Both the position numbers and the translations under genes were made by a program. Of a stretch of DNA of 64,000 nucleotides, positions 20,310 to 31,734 are shown piece by piece. Every line of letters starts with the position of its first letter. Within the stretch, counting starts at the first letter, position 1. Location: contig JASEVX010000011.1 in assembly GCA_031761405.1 (NCBI GenBank), positions 14,198,996 through 14,262,995 on the forward strand, given 5' to 3'. Under the pieces are notes generated by a model. That model saw only the letters and a program-made list of their open reading frames with translations. It did no database searches and was not told the DNA's origin. This DNA comes from Serripes groenlandicus. Its lineage: Eukaryota; Mollusca; Bivalvia; Cardiida; Cardiidae.

Positions 20310-20545
20310 TTAACCCTTTCCCTCATACGACAATTCTGCAGCAGACGACTTTGAACATATTTTGTCAAAAAAATAGAAAATCTCTATAATTGAATGGATA
20401 ACCAACCTATGACTAAAAGTGGAAAACATTGTGGCAAAAGGAGAAATTGCTAATTTTGAGTAATTTCTTCTTTTGTCACTATGTTTTCAAAAGGCCATCT
20501 GCCTGCAGAGGCATCAGAAAGCATTTGTATGAGGGAAATGGTTAA
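20310..20545 (-). mobile_element. TTAA MITE, full length
   Basis: Carries a CCAA micro-duplication near 20403; stem GCTAATTTTGAGT is mismatched. Confidence 0.85.
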
Positions 20546-20569
20546 CACACATGCAAAACTATGAAACAT

Positions 20570-21360
20570 TTTTATATACTGTAGTATTTTTATTGCAAAT
20601 GATTGGAAACATTGTGGTTGCTCGTTTTGTAACAATGCATCCAAAAGGCGTCTACTGTAGAGGCGTCAAAAGTCCTCTGTATGTGGGAAAGGGTTAAATC
20701 TGATCAATCATAACAGTTGTCTTCTGCATTTTGTATTTGCTTCAGATCAGCTAGATATACCTTCTCCCATATCCAGATATATTTTGATGTATCTGCAGCA
20801 GACAAAATTTGAAAAATTTCATCTAATGTCTCTATTTATTCTCTCGCAACTGCAAGTGGGCAAGGGTAAAGATGCATTTTCGGCTGATGCAATTCATAGA
20901 TGTATTGAGGGTGCTTTAAAGGATATAAGTATTGTTATAGGCAGAATCCTAGACACATTAAATGACCAATATTGATTACTTGATTTCAATTCCCCATGCT
21001 TGTATAGCAGTGGAGCTCTTTGCCTTGGTCCATATTTCATTAGAAATAGACCTTAAATTAGCTGTATGGGAGAAGTGGTTAACCTTTACTTCTGCAGCAG
21101 ACGCCTTTGAAACATCTTGGGGGAAAAAAAAAGAAAAATCTCTATAATCAAAAGTATATATTTATAATATAGTTGAAAACATTGCGGCAAAGCGAGAAAT
21201 AATTGCTCAATAAATTTGCAGCAGTTGCCATTGAAAACTTCTTGGGAAAAAAAGTGAAAAATTGCTGATTATGTACAACAAATGCCGTCTGCTGCAGAAT
21301 TGTCAGAAAGCATTTGCATATGTAGAAAGTGGTTATATTAGCTGCATAGGAGAAGCGGTT
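20570..21360. other. Worn MITE fragments, no gene
   Basis: Right-end piece to GGGTTAA near 20697, then several poor partial copies (20760-20870, 21075-21150, 21220-21360). Confidence 0.5.
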
Positions 21361-21441
21361 AAAAACAGACTCTAAGGGTCAGCCATTAGAGGGTATGTGG
21401 ACCTCTTACAAGTGTAAAAGCAATGGGAGGATTGAAAATAT

Positions 21442-21672
21442 TTAACCCTTTCCCTCATATAGACACTTTCTGACGCCTCTGCAGCAGACAGCTTTTTTGA
21501 AAACATAGTGACAAAAGAAGAAATTGCACAAAACGTAGAATTTCTCCTTTTGCCGCAATGTTTTCCGCTTTTTGTCATAGGTTATCCATTCAATTATAGA
21601 GATTTTCTATTTTTTGACAAAATATGTTCAAAGTCGTCTGCTGCAGAATTGTCATAAGAGGGAAAGGGTTAA
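21442..21672 (+). mobile_element. TTAA MITE, full length
   Basis: The left stem arm is GCAC-type but the right arm is mutated (GTAGAATTTC), breaking the hairpin tip. Confidence 0.88.
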
Positions 21673-21839
21673 GTAAAATCTCGAAGCAGCTTTTTTGTGA
21701 AGCCTTATGCAACAGCTGCCGACATTGAAAAACAAGCAATAAGAGTTCTGCTTCAGTTGTCATCAGTATTGCATGGGGAGAGAGAGGGTTTTCATACAAT
21801 TCAAGCAAGAAAAGAAAAGTTAACGCTTTTCCCCCCACC

Positions 21840-22160
21840 TTAACCCTTTCCCTCATATAGACGCTTTCTGACGCTTCTGCAGCTGACGGCTTTTTGAAAA
21901 CATAGTGTCAAAAGATGAAATTGCTCAAAATGAGCAATTTCTTCTTTTGCCACAATGTTTTCCAATTTTAGTCATAGGTTATCCATTCAATTATAGAGAT
22001 TTTCTTTTTTTTGACAAGATATGTTCAAAGTCGTCTGCTGCAGAATTGTCGTATGAGGGAATTCAAGGGTTAAGACACTTTCTGACGCCTCTGTAGCAGA
22101 CAACATTATTGAAAACAAATTGTGGCAAAAGGAGAAATTGCTCATAATATGGGAAATAAT
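21840..22160 (+). mobile_element. TTAA MITE plus abutting partial copy
   Basis: Full copy 21840-22073 (GAGC stem). Its terminal TTAA directly starts a second left half (GACACTTTCTGACGCC...) that stops near 22160. Confidence 0.8.
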
Positions 22161-22482
22161 TAGCTCACTTCTACCTGCATCAAATCTGACGCTGCAAGAC
22201 TACTTGAAAAACGTCAAGCTAAGAATGTTCAAAATACGTCTGCATATGGGAAAGGCTTGAACACAAATAAAAAATAATTTAGCCAGGAAAATGGAAAATC
22301 CCCCTATCCTTTTCTCTGTACATGTTAGCATATTTTAAAGTTTTTACCTTCTTTATTATCACAAAAACTGTCAGTGTGTATGCAGGCATAAAAGTTATGC
22401 AAATAATTGACTTTTTAGAGCACACAATTGCATTGAACCCTGAAAACACAGTGGCATGGCGTGAATACAATGTACGTAGGCT

Positions 22483-22712
22483 TTAACCCTTTCCCTCATA
22501 TAGACGCTTTCTGACGCCTCCGCAGCAGACGGATTTTTGAAAACATAGTGACAAAAGAAGAAATTGCACAAAACGTGCAACTTCTCCTTTTGCCACAATG
22601 TTTTCCACTTTTTGTCATAGGTTATCCATTCAATTATGGAGATTTTCTATGTTTTGACAAAATACGTTCAAAGTCGTCTGCTGCAGAATTGTTGTATGAG
22701 GGAAAGGGTTAA
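22483..22712 (+). mobile_element. TTAA MITE, full length, GCAC/GTGC type
   Basis: Carries the marker variants CACTTTTTGTCATAGG and TTATGGAGATTTTCTATG shared with 45199 and 60196. Confidence 0.9.
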
Positions 22713-22927
22713 ATTTTTACGATTTTCCAGTCTATTTGTCAAAAGCTTTTATTTTTTGGTTTCCAACTGGAAGATTTTTAATTATTTCATTAAGGACATT
22801 GTAACTCTTTTATAGCCCATAACCTTTGCGAAAAGAATAAAGTGTTTTCATGTAATAGGTAGCTGGTTGCTTGGAAAGAAATAACATTTGTATTTGTAAA
22901 TGATGTAGACAGATGAACCTAGTTTTT

Positions 22928-23068
22928 TTAACCCTTTCCCTCATATAGACGCTTCCTGACGTTTTGTAGCAGATGGCTTTTTGAAAAACATGGCGACAAA
23001 AGTTTTGAGCAATTTCTCCTTTTGCTTCGTGTTTTCAACTCTGTTCAATTATTGTACTTTTGTCTAAA
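22928..23068 (+). mobile_element. TTAA MITE, left part only
   Basis: Perfect left end; breaks off after the hairpin. Confidence 0.7.
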
Positions 23069-23756
23069 GGGTGTTTCCAAAAAAAAAATATGGTATAGAT
23101 ACGTAAGGGTTTTTACTCAGTATCAATATTACACTTCTTATTTTCTAGACGTTCCACTTTTTACCACTAATGTACTCCAACTAGATGATATTACAAATAC
23201 CATATCGGATGGTCAATATCTGCTCCAGTACCATCTCGCCCATGGGAAACAAAGTTTATGTGAAAAACATAAAATACAAACTTGTTGATAAAGGTCGATC
23301 AATAGGTCAGTCAATTACAATGGTTGTGACCGTTTTGTTACAAATCATTGAACTTTGATATCCCCCCTCATAATTTCAACCCGTCACACCTGGGCACAAA
23401 GCGCTCATCAAGCGCATAAATCTAAATGGATTAACGTGTCAACAAAAAAAAATATATGAAAAGGCTGTGTCAGATAAAAAGACTCTTAATAGATGTCTAC
23501 TGCAGATTTGTAAAACTGGAAGGGAAGAAAATGCAGCATTGGGGAGTTTGGAAACATGTTTTGAAGTCTGAGATTTGGAAACAGAGGGGATAAAGGATAA
23601 ATTGCATTTTTGAGTGATTATAATGATTTTTCTAGGGTTGTTTTTTGCTTAATAATGTCATAGTGTCTTCTCAGTATCAGGTAGGGTTAAGTTTGTGGAA
23701 GTCCAGCTTTGCATAACACAACTCAAAGAAAATGAGCCTCAAATAAGTCCTTACTT
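23069..23756. other. No gene seen
   Basis: Unique AT-rich intron sequence with short A runs. One 88-codon ORF (23022-23288) starts in the MITE and has no recognisable features. Confidence 0.5.
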
Positions 23757-23974
23757 TATGCTATTTCCCACATACAGAAATACAGCACATGACTTAAAAA
23801 ATATCTAGGCAAAAATATGTTATAATTTCATTCAGTGAAAGTACCATTATAAAATGAGAGTTGAACCTATTGTGGCAAAATATATAGAGCAATTTCTCCT
23901 TTTGCCTCAAATGTTTTCAAGAATCGTCTGCTGCCGAGGCGTCATGAAGTGTCTAGATGAGGGCAAAGGGTTAA
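23757..23974 (-). mobile_element. TTAA MITE, old subfamily
   Basis: Left hairpin arm is largely lost; right end GGGCAAAGGGTTAA. Confidence 0.65.
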
Positions 23975-23983
23975 TTAATGTTT

Positions 23984-24212
23984 TTAAAACCTTTTCCCAC
24001 TTGTAGACGCATTTTGACACATCTGCAGCAGACGACTTTTGAAAGCATTGGCAAATGGAGTAATGAGCAATTCCTCCATTAGCGACACTGTTTTCCTCTC
24101 TCTTCAGTAATTATTCTTTCATTTAGATACTCAAATACTTTCCCCGTTTTTGTCTTTGTCTTTTCAAAGTCGTCTGTTTCAGATTTGCTGTATGTCAGTG
24201 GGAAAGGGTTAA
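23984..24212 (+). mobile_element. TTAA MITE, old subfamily
   Basis: Ends AAAACCTTTTCCCAC and GTGGGAAAGGGTTAA; only 10 bp from the preceding copy. Confidence 0.7.
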
Positions 24213-24479
24213 AACCGTTTGAAAATAGGATCTCGTTGAAAATTCGTAATACAAATCGTAATACGATTTGATTATAATGTGGATTAAAACAGTTTGTTAT
24301 TGTTAATTTAATCTGTTCCCCCCCCCCCGATGTAGATTGGGTCTTCTTGAGATTTTCCCTTTCCCTCATTGAGACATAAACTTGGCTCGTTTGTCAGCAG
24401 ACAGCTTTTGAAGACATTGTGAATGAAAGAGAAGTTGCTCTTGTAAGCAAATTTTCTCATTTTTCCCTACAAATCTATT

Positions 24480-24893
24480 AGCTCTTTCCCTCATACAACT
24501 TGCAGCAGACAACTTTGAAGGCATACTTTGTCAAAAAATAGATAATCTCTTTAATTGAATGGATAACCTATGACTAAAAGTGGAAAACATTGTGGCAAAA
24601 GGAGAAATTGAGCAACTCATGTATCTCTATTTCGTGGGCCTACGGCCACCGTATCCTAGACGTAGAGCAAATGTGACAGAGGCATAAGGATGCACGGGCT
24701 CATCAGAATCGCTATACCGTTCGAATTTATGTTATGCATACATGAATGCATATTTTGCAAAACACTAGAAGTGTAGCCCCACGAGGTATATGCACATCGT
24801 TTTGAGCAAATTTCTTCTTTTGTCACTATGTTTTCAAAAAGTCGTCTGCTGCAGAGGCGTCTGAAAGCGTGGGAGAGATTTAACCCTACAACT
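24480..24893 (-). mobile_element. TTAA MITE with an insertion at the hairpin loop
   Basis: MITE text breaks at 24608 (GGAGAAATTG) and resumes at about 24801 (GTTTTGAGCAAATTTC), exactly at the loop. Confidence 0.75.
24609..24801. mobile_element. Unclassified ~190-bp insertion in a MITE loop
   Basis: GC-richer than the host MITE. Near its ends it has the imperfect inverted pair TCGTGGGCCTAC and GTAGCCCCACGA. No target duplication is seen, and no related copy lies elsewhere in the window. Confidence 0.5.
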
Positions 24894-25077
24894 CAAAATA
24901 TTGCCTATCAGTTCATCTTTCACATCCAATTGATGCGATTTCAATCTCTGATTTCGATCTGTCTGTTGATTATGCAGTTTTTCTCTGACACGTAGACACG
25001 CTTCGACTATTTATACACAGCAGACGACTTTTCAATGCATATGGCAATATTATGTCATGTATGTTTAATTTTAGCTA

Positions 25078-25300
25078 TTAACTCTTTCCCACATATAGAT
25101 GCTTTCTGACGCCTCTGCAGCAGACAACTTTTGAAAACATGGTGACAAAAGGAGAAATTGCTCATCATGATAATCTTCTCCTTTTGCCACCATGTTTTAA
25201 CACCTATGCAATGATTAAACTTTCGTTTATAGAGATTTTCTGTATTTTTGCCTTTTGAAAGTTGTCTGCTGTAAATTTGTTGTATGTGGAAAAGGGTGAA
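25078..25300 (+). mobile_element. TTAA MITE
   Basis: Left end TTAACTCTTTCCCACATATAG; loop region altered (CATCATGATAATC). A left-end remnant of another copy follows at 25370-25450. Confidence 0.75.
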
Positions 25301-25523
25301 GTCTTTTGATCTTTTCACTTCCAATGAATATAATGGCAATACTGTTCAATGTGCATTATTGTGCAGTCGTTTTAACCCTTTCACACATACAAAAAAAACC
25401 TACAGCAGACGGCTTTGAAATTGCATGCGTCAAAATGCGTCTATAAGTTGAACATTGTGGAGTCGTTATCATTCTATTACCAGGAAAGCTTTTATCACAA
25501 GTTGGTGAGCTGTAAAGGTCCTG

Positions 25524-25739
25524 TTAGCCCTTTCCCACATACAAGAAATCTGCAGCAGACGACTTTGAAAACATACCTGAAAAAAAATGGAATCTCCCTT
25601 TAAATGAAAGTACAATAATTGAATAGAGTTGAAAACATGGTGACAAACGGAGAAATTGCTTGTTTTGAGCAATTTCTTCTTTTGTCGCCATGTTTTCAGA
25701 AAGCTGTCTGCTGCAGAGACGTCTGAGGGAAAGGTTCTG
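25524..25739 (-). mobile_element. TTAA MITE
   Basis: Left half of old type (AAATGAAAGTACAATAATTGAA), right half of young type (CTGTCTGCTGCAGAGACG): an intermediate form. Confidence 0.75.
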
Positions 25740-26232
25740 ATAATGCTGTGCATAGACGACGCAGGCTGATCTGGTTTTAATTCTGGTTGTTAAGTCTCAA
25801 TGGTGCGTTTGTTACATATGGATCATATGAAGTAATTTACTTGGTTCAGACAGATTTACATCAAATTTACAGCAGACAGCTATAAAATATCCATTCACAA
25901 ACATGGAACATCCATATAAATGAAATTTAAGGTATAATTATTGAATAGAATCGATATTGTAGCAAATGTTGGAATATGCTCATCATTAGCAATGTTGCAT
26001 TTTGTCATTATGTTTTCAAAAGCCGTCTGCTGCGGATGTGTCAAAATGTGTTTTTATATAGCAGGGAGTTTGTAGAATTATTGGTCCGTAGATTGTAGTA
26101 GGATTCGTGTTTATGTTGGTCATGGGTATATCGGTATATGGTCGGGCTGAAGTTCTTTTTCCTCGTATGTGTTTTCAGGATTGTCTTATTTGGCTTCCAC
26201 ATAGACAATAAATTGTATGGCACTATGATTGC

Positions 26233-26460
26233 TAAACCCTTTGCCTCATATAGACGCTTTCTGACGCCTCTGCAGCAGACGGCTTTTTGAAAACATAGTG
26301 ACAAAAGGAGAAATTGCTCAAAACGAGTAATTTCTCCTTTTGCCACAATGTTTTCCACTTTTAGTCATAGGTTATCCATTCAATTATAGAGATTTTCTAT
26401 TTTTTGACAAAATATGTTCAGTCGTCTGCTGCAGAATTGTTGTATGAGGGAAAGTGTTAA
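26233..26460 (+). mobile_element. TTAA MITE, full length
   Basis: Left arm already matches the right arm (AAAAGGAGAAATTGC), making a near-perfect stem. Confidence 0.87.
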
Positions 26461-26474
26461 TAAGTGTAAATGTA

Positions 26475-26610
26475 AGTGAGTAAGGTCACTGAAGCTTGGC
26501 CAACTTCCGTCTCTTCGGAGTACTGTTGCATAAGAATTAGAAAACAAATGAAAAGGTGAAATTGGGTTCAGGTATGTCTAAATTATTGTTGAAAAGGCAT
26601 TTAAAGCCCC
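26475..26610 (+). mobile_element. Possible heavily worn SINE
   Basis: Only the order GGAGTACTGTTG, TTAGAAAACAAATG, AAATTGGGTTCAGG and ATTATTGTTGAAAAGGC suggests a type 1b body. Confidence 0.3.
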
Positions 26611-26706
26611 TGATTATGAAATGAAAGGTTTACAATTGAAAACTTTGGTGTGGCAATTATCTATTATTCCTTCTCACATTTTGAGGGTCATCTGCTTTGA
26701 TAACGT

Positions 26707-26896
26707 CTTAGCCATTTCCCACATACAACAAATCTGCAGCAGACATCTTCGAAAACATTTAGTCTAAAATATGGAAAATGTCTATAACCGAAATGAATAG
26801 ATAATGAAAAAAGTTGAAAACATTATGACACAAGGAATAATTACTCTTTTTGAGCAATTTAACAATTTAAGTTATTCTATAAAAGGGAAAGGGTTA
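26707..26896 (-). mobile_element. TTAA MITE, old, right hairpin arm deleted
   Basis: CCCACATACAACAAATCTGC at the left, GGGAAAGGGTTAA at the right. Confidence 0.65.
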
Positions 26897-27350
26897 AACA
26901 CTTATCTCTCAGATAAATAGAGACTGAAAAAAGGGAAATTTCCCAAGGAGAAGGATCATGGTAGTTGTAAAGCATTTGTAACAGTGGGTTTATGAATTGA
27001 GCCTTTTATTGGTTGATATCAGTCTTTTCTTTTAGGTATCGGGTGGTTTATAGGAAAATAGTGAAAGATTGTTTCCTAACTGAGTCATGATTTGCTAAGT
27101 TGTCGATGGGCTTTTCGTTATAAACACATGTTTAAATATTTTGTCGAGGGTACAAGATTTTAAAACTCCCCAGTGTTATGTTGGTAAAAGATTATAATAG
27201 AAGTGTATGGTTGATAGGTTTTCTTCTTTTTTTTTCATTTCAAGTGTATTTATAAATCCTGTTTTGGGGTGAACATATCATAACTTCAATAATTTCAGTG
27301 AAAAAATTAGTGTTTTTAAATCAAAAGCCTGCTGACACATTGAAACGAAC
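26897..27350. other. No gene seen
   Basis: Unique AT-rich intron sequence. Confidence 0.5.
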
Positions 27351-27399
27351 TGGCTTGAATATCTCGTAGACGATATGATTATATTGTGAAATTGGATAT

Positions 27400-27565
27400 A
27401 GATTGCGGTGTGTGGGAAATGTTACCCTCGCATTTGGAAGGGACGGACCTTAAAAAACCGGATATTAAAAGACGACACCATCGACCCCTGTCGATTAACC
27501 CGGTGTATCGGCGCTCATGGCCCTCTGGCCCGAGTTCACCCATGAGGTTAAAGGTATGAACCAAT
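27400..27565 (-). other. GC-rich island of unknown nature
   Basis: Much richer in G+C than its surroundings (CGACCCCTGTCGATTAACCC, GGCGCTCATGGCCCTCTGG). It is covered by a 61-codon minus-strand ORF, and GTCGA/TCGAC pairs hint at RNA structure. I do not recognise it; it could be a mobile-element piece or a retrocopied fragment. Confidence 0.35.
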
Positions 27566-27569
27566 TTTC

Positions 27570-27770
27570 TTGTCTTCCTCAGAACTCTTTATATGTTTTT
27601 AAAATCCTTACTTGATGCTCAAAAGGGAGGTACTCGGAAGATTTGTCTCATTGAGATCATTCCTTTGAGCACAGTACCCACAACATAGGGTTAGGTTGAG
27701 TAATAAGAGAGATATTGTGGGGAAAAGAGCAGCTTATTTATCCTTAACCTTATCTAGTCCTGTGCTTCCT
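27570..27770 (+). mobile_element. Hairpin element, worn copy
   Basis: Retains TGCTCAAAAG...CCCACAACATAGGGTT, GTAATAAGAGAGATATTGTGG and the end CTTATCTAGTCCTGTG, as in 48720-48934 and 53729-53930. Confidence 0.7.
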
Positions 27771-27814
27771 TCAGTTTTATTATCACGATGATTTGAGACA
27801 GTGGGGTGGGGCTT

Positions 27815-28160
27815 TACTCCATTACAAGTTGCAGACACATTTTGACGCGTCTGAAGCAGACAGCTTTTGTTATCCCTGTGGCTAAAAGAGGTATTTCTCA
27901 TAATGATCAATGCTATCCTTGTCATGGAATAAAGATAACTCTTTCAATTATAGAGATTTTCCATATTTTTGGCACATCTGAAGCAGACAGCTTTTGTTAT
28001 CACTGTGGCTAAAAGAGGAATTGTTCATAATGAGCAAATTTATCATTTTTCCCACAATGTTTCAACTCTTTACCTCGATTACTCTTTCAATTCTAGAGAC
28101 TTTCCATATTTTTGCAAGGTTGTGTTCTTAGTTGTATGTCTTGTTTTTAAGAAAGGGTTA
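27815..28160 (+). mobile_element. Old TTAA MITE with internal duplication
   Basis: TCTGAAGCAGACAGCTTTTG is repeated at about 27850 and 27977, each followed by its own hairpin remnant. Confidence 0.6.
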
Positions 28161-28295
28161 AGCAGATGTTTTCAGTTTCAATCAATAACGATACTTTCAT
28201 TGTTAGAAATTCTCCATATTTTTGCCTTGAAGTCATCTGCTGCTGGCCATGTAGGATTATGTGGTTGCCATACAGACCGTTTCCAGTCTTCATTA

Positions 28296-28528
28296 TACCA
28301 TCTCGGTGGTGCAGTGGTAGAGCGTCCACCTAGTGTGCGGACGGTCGCTGGTTTGATCCACGGCCGGGTCATACCAAAGACTTTAAAAATTGTAGTAATG
28401 GCTGCCTCCTTGGTGCCCAGGGTTACATGGTTAGCATCATGACTGACTAGAACTGGTAACTTACCGAGAAAATGCAGTCATATAACTTAATTTTTTTGGA
28501 AAGTGGCATAAGACACCAAACAATCAAT
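28296..28528 (+). mobile_element. tRNA-derived SINE, type 2
   Basis: TCGGTGGTGCAGTGGTAGAG, GGTTTGATCC, GGGTCATACCAAAGACTTTA and the tail AAGACACCAAACAATCAATC. It has been called as coding in two frames, but this is SINE sequence. Confidence 0.87.
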
Positions 28529-28609
28529 CTCTTTCTAATCTTCTGTCAACAGATTGTTGGATTTACCATCCCTAATGTTCTAGCAACCGAAAAAATCTTG
28601 AAAAAGACA

Positions 28610-28818
28610 TTAACCCTTTCCCTCATATAGGCGCTTTCTGACGCCTCTGCAGCAGACAGCTTTTTGAAAACATAGTGACAAAATAATTTCTCCTTTTGCC
28701 ACAATGTTTTCCACTTTTAGTCATAGGTTATCCATACAATTATAGAGATTTTCTATTTTTTGACAAAATACGTTCAAAGTCGTCTGCTGCAGAATTGTCG
28801 TATGAGGGAAAGGGTCAA
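28610..28818 (+). mobile_element. TTAA MITE, 22-bp loop deletion
   Basis: GACAAAATAATTTCTCC shows loss of the left stem tip and loop; the ends are otherwise clean. Confidence 0.85.
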
Positions 28819-29096
28819 GTCCTAATGAACCAATTATACAGGAAAAATCTTAACTGGAACATTTAAAGCATCCTTTTTACACCCATATTCTAGTGGCTTT
28901 TATAGATGTGATGAGTCAGCAATACCTGTCACAATTCAAGTTCTATTTGTGTCAAGTGTGTATATTTATTATGAAATTAACATGATAAAAAGGTTACACC
29001 ATAAAACTTTTTTTTAAAGGGATAGCCATTATAGGTTTGGTTATGGAAATGTAATGACTGACAGCAGGGTTAGTTCAAAGTGTCATAGCATAGTCA

Positions 29097-29605
29097 AGGC
29101 ATTCAATCCAGGGGTTGTAAGCTTAATTCCATCATGGCCTGGGCATTCTCTCTGATCAATCTGTTATTACAAAGGCTTTCAATCCAGGGGTCGTAAGCTT
29201 AATTCCATCATGGCCTGGGCATTCTCTCTGATCAATCTGTTATGACAAAGGCTTTCAATCCAGGGGTCGTAAGCTTAATTCCATCATGGCCTGGGCATTC
29301 TCTCTGATCAATCTGTTATGACAAAGGCTTTCAATCCAGGGGTCGTAAGCTTAATTCCATCATGGCCTGGGCATTCTCTCTGATCAATCTGTTATGACAA
29401 AGGCTTTCAATCCAGGGGTCGTAAGCTTAATTCAATCATGGCCTGGGCATTCTCTCAATATGTTCTGTTATGACAAAGGCTTTCAATCCAGGGGTCGTAA
29501 GCTTAATTCCATCATGGCCTGGGCATTGTCTCTGATCAATCTGTTATGAAAAAGGCTTACAATCCAGGCGTCTTAAGCTTAATTCAATCAAAGTCTGCTG
29601 AATAT
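29097..29605. repeat. Tandem array, 76-bp unit, about 6.6 copies
   Basis: CAATCCAGG starts at 29104, 29180, 29256, 29332, 29408, 29484 and 29560, a strict 76-bp period. Units 2-4 are almost identical, and the edge units diverge more. Unit text (GGGGTCGTAAGCTTAATTCC) resembles the 3' half of a tRNA-like SINE head, and the left flank has TAGCATAGTCAAGG, like a box A. It looks like an amplified SINE head fragment. Confidence 0.92.
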
Positions 29606-30140
29606 TTCATGTATGTCAAAAAGCAGGTGGGCCATCAAACTTTGATTTTCAATTAATTCCCTTATAGACTTGACTGATTCTAACAACATTTTATAGGAAG
29701 GTTACTATAGCTAAGATTTAAAAGAACCCTTGGATCGATTTTTGGGGGTCACTTGGGTCAAGATCAAGGTCACTGTTACTAAGGATATATCACATTGTGT
29801 TCTGGTCTCTTTCAAAACCTGGTTTTGTGGCTAATTAAGTGAAATAGCTAAAATACCTCCCACAGGATTTTGCATCCTTAAATGGGCAAATATCGTTATC
29901 TCCTTTCCCACACACAAATGAGCAGCAGAAAATGAACTTAAAAAACACCTTGGCAAAAATTTGAAAACTCTCTGTATACATATATATATAGATAAAATGA
30001 TAAGATATAAAGATATTGCAGCAGTGGGAGAAATAGCTCATTCGATCATAATGGGCAATTCCTCCTTTTGACAGTGTTAAATTGAAAAGTTGTCTGCTGT
30101 AGATGTTTGAAAAGATCTCTCTATATGTGGGAAAGGGTTA
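29606..30140. other. Repeat remnants, no gene
   Basis: 29690-29820 resembles the satellite text at 1-240 (ACATTTTATAGGAAGGTTACT). 29898-30140 is a worn MITE ending GGGAAAGGGTTA. Confidence 0.45.
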
Positions 30141-30194
30141 TGAAGTAGGTTAATCTATTATGAGCCTCCACAGATTACCTGTACTAGGTCCTCT

Positions 30195-30540
30195 TTAACC
30201 CTTTCCCTCATATAGACGCTTTCTGACGCCTCTGCAGCAGACGGCTTTTTGAAAACATAGTGACAAAAGAAGAAATTGCTGAAAACAAGCAATTTCACCT
30301 TTTGCCACAATGTTTTTACACTTTTGGTCATAGGTTATCCATTCAATTATCGAGATTTTCTATTTGTTGACAAAATATGTTCTAAGTTGTCTGCTGCAGA
30401 ATTGTCGTATGCGGGAAAGGGTTAACTCTTTCCCGCAGACGACCTTGAAAAACATCCCAGCAAAAATTAGAAAAATTATTTATATATAGAGTTAAAAAGC
30501 ATTGTGGCAAGAAATGGAGAAATTGCTAAATTCTGACATC
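30195..30540 (+). mobile_element. TTAA MITE plus abutting worn copy
   Basis: Full copy 30195-30425. Stem tip GCTGAAAACAAGC is shifted. A degenerate copy continues directly from the shared TTAA. Confidence 0.83.
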
Positions 30541-30589
30541 TTGACAGCTCACTACTTTTGAGAACATTGTGACAAAAGTAAAAATTATG

Positions 30590-30820
30590 TTAACCCTTTC
30601 CCTCATATAGACGCTTTCTGACGCCTCTGCAGCAGACAGCTTTTTGAAAACATAGTGACAAAAGAAGAAATTGCACAAAACGTGCAATTTCTCCTTTTGT
30701 CACAATGTTTTCCACTTTTAGTCATAGGTTATCCATTAAATTATAGAGAGTTTCCATTATTTGACAAAGTATGTTCAAAAGTCGTCTGCTGCAGAATTGT
30801 TGTATGAGGAAAAGGGTTAA
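30590..30820 (+). mobile_element. TTAA MITE, full length, GCAC/GTGC type
   Basis: Both stem arms read TTTTGTCAC/GTGACAAAA, so the hairpin is unusually complete. A fragment with a doubled GTCTGCTGCAGTTTTGGTGT follows to 30985. Confidence 0.9.
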
Positions 30821-31043
30821 ATGAATTGTTTCTCCTTTTGCCACATTTGTAATGTATTCCAACTCAATTTAATTATCATACTTTGATATAACAGAGATTA
30901 TTTATATTCTTGCGAAGATGTTTACAAAGTTGTCTGCTGCAGTTTTGGTGTTGTCTGCTGCAGTTTTGGTGTATGTGGGAAAAAGAGTTTTTTCAACAGG
31001 AGGCATCCAAAGCTATCGGTATCAGGGATAGTGCTAAAATAAC

Positions 31044-31245
31044 TTAACCCTTTCCAACATACGACAAATCTGCAGCAGGCGACTTTGAAAAAATAGTAGC
31101 AAAAACCTGAAAAATCTCCATAATAGATAGCTTATTTGTTAAAATAGGTTTGAAAACATTGTGGCCAAAGGAGAATTTCACCTTTGGCCACAAGGTTTCC
31201 AAAAGTCGTCTGCTGCTATTGCTTCTGCAGGGGGGAGAAGGTTAA
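31044..31245 (-). mobile_element. TTAA MITE, GGCCAAAGG subfamily
   Basis: Central stem TGTGGCCAAAGGAGAA...TTTCACCTTTGGCCACA, as in 33980 and 53001. Confidence 0.75.
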
Positions 31246-31370
31246 AGAGATGGATTCTAGCTTAGTAAATCCTTCATCTGTTTCCAGTATATCAACACAG
31301 AAAATATCGCTTTAACCAACAACACCTTCAATGAAATGGTATAAAGCCCCATACAAAAGACTGTAAGCTT

Positions 31371-31608
31371 TTAAACCTTTCCCTCGTGCAGCAATTCTGC
31401 AGCAGCCGTCTTTGAATGCATCATGGCCAATTTATGAAAAATTATGATAAATTAATGAGGAATTATTCATTCAGGTAGAAAATACGGTGGCAAAAGTGGA
31501 AATATTGCTCATCAATCATCATGAGCAATTTCTCATTTTGCCAAAATGTTTTCATAAGTCTTAATTCTGCTACAGATTTGTCAAAAGGCTTCTAGTGGGA
31601 AAAGGTTA
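31371..31608 (-). mobile_element. TTAA MITE, old subfamily
   Basis: Loop region expanded (CATCAATCATCATGAGC). Confidence 0.65.
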
Positions 31609-31734
31609 TATTGTTTCAAGTCCAGCTCAAAAGATGCTTTAATCTTTTCCATCATAAAACAAATCTGCTGAAGACGACTTTGAACACATACAGGCAGAAC
31701 TATGAAAATTCTCTTGAAGGTATTTATAAGTATT

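Noticed and set aside
23022..23288. 88-codon ORF
   Set aside because: Begins in a MITE remnant and runs into AT-rich intron; no domain, no splice or promoter context.
29097..29605. CRISPR-like array
   Set aside because: The whole 76-bp unit is repeated with no unique spacers, in a eukaryotic intron.
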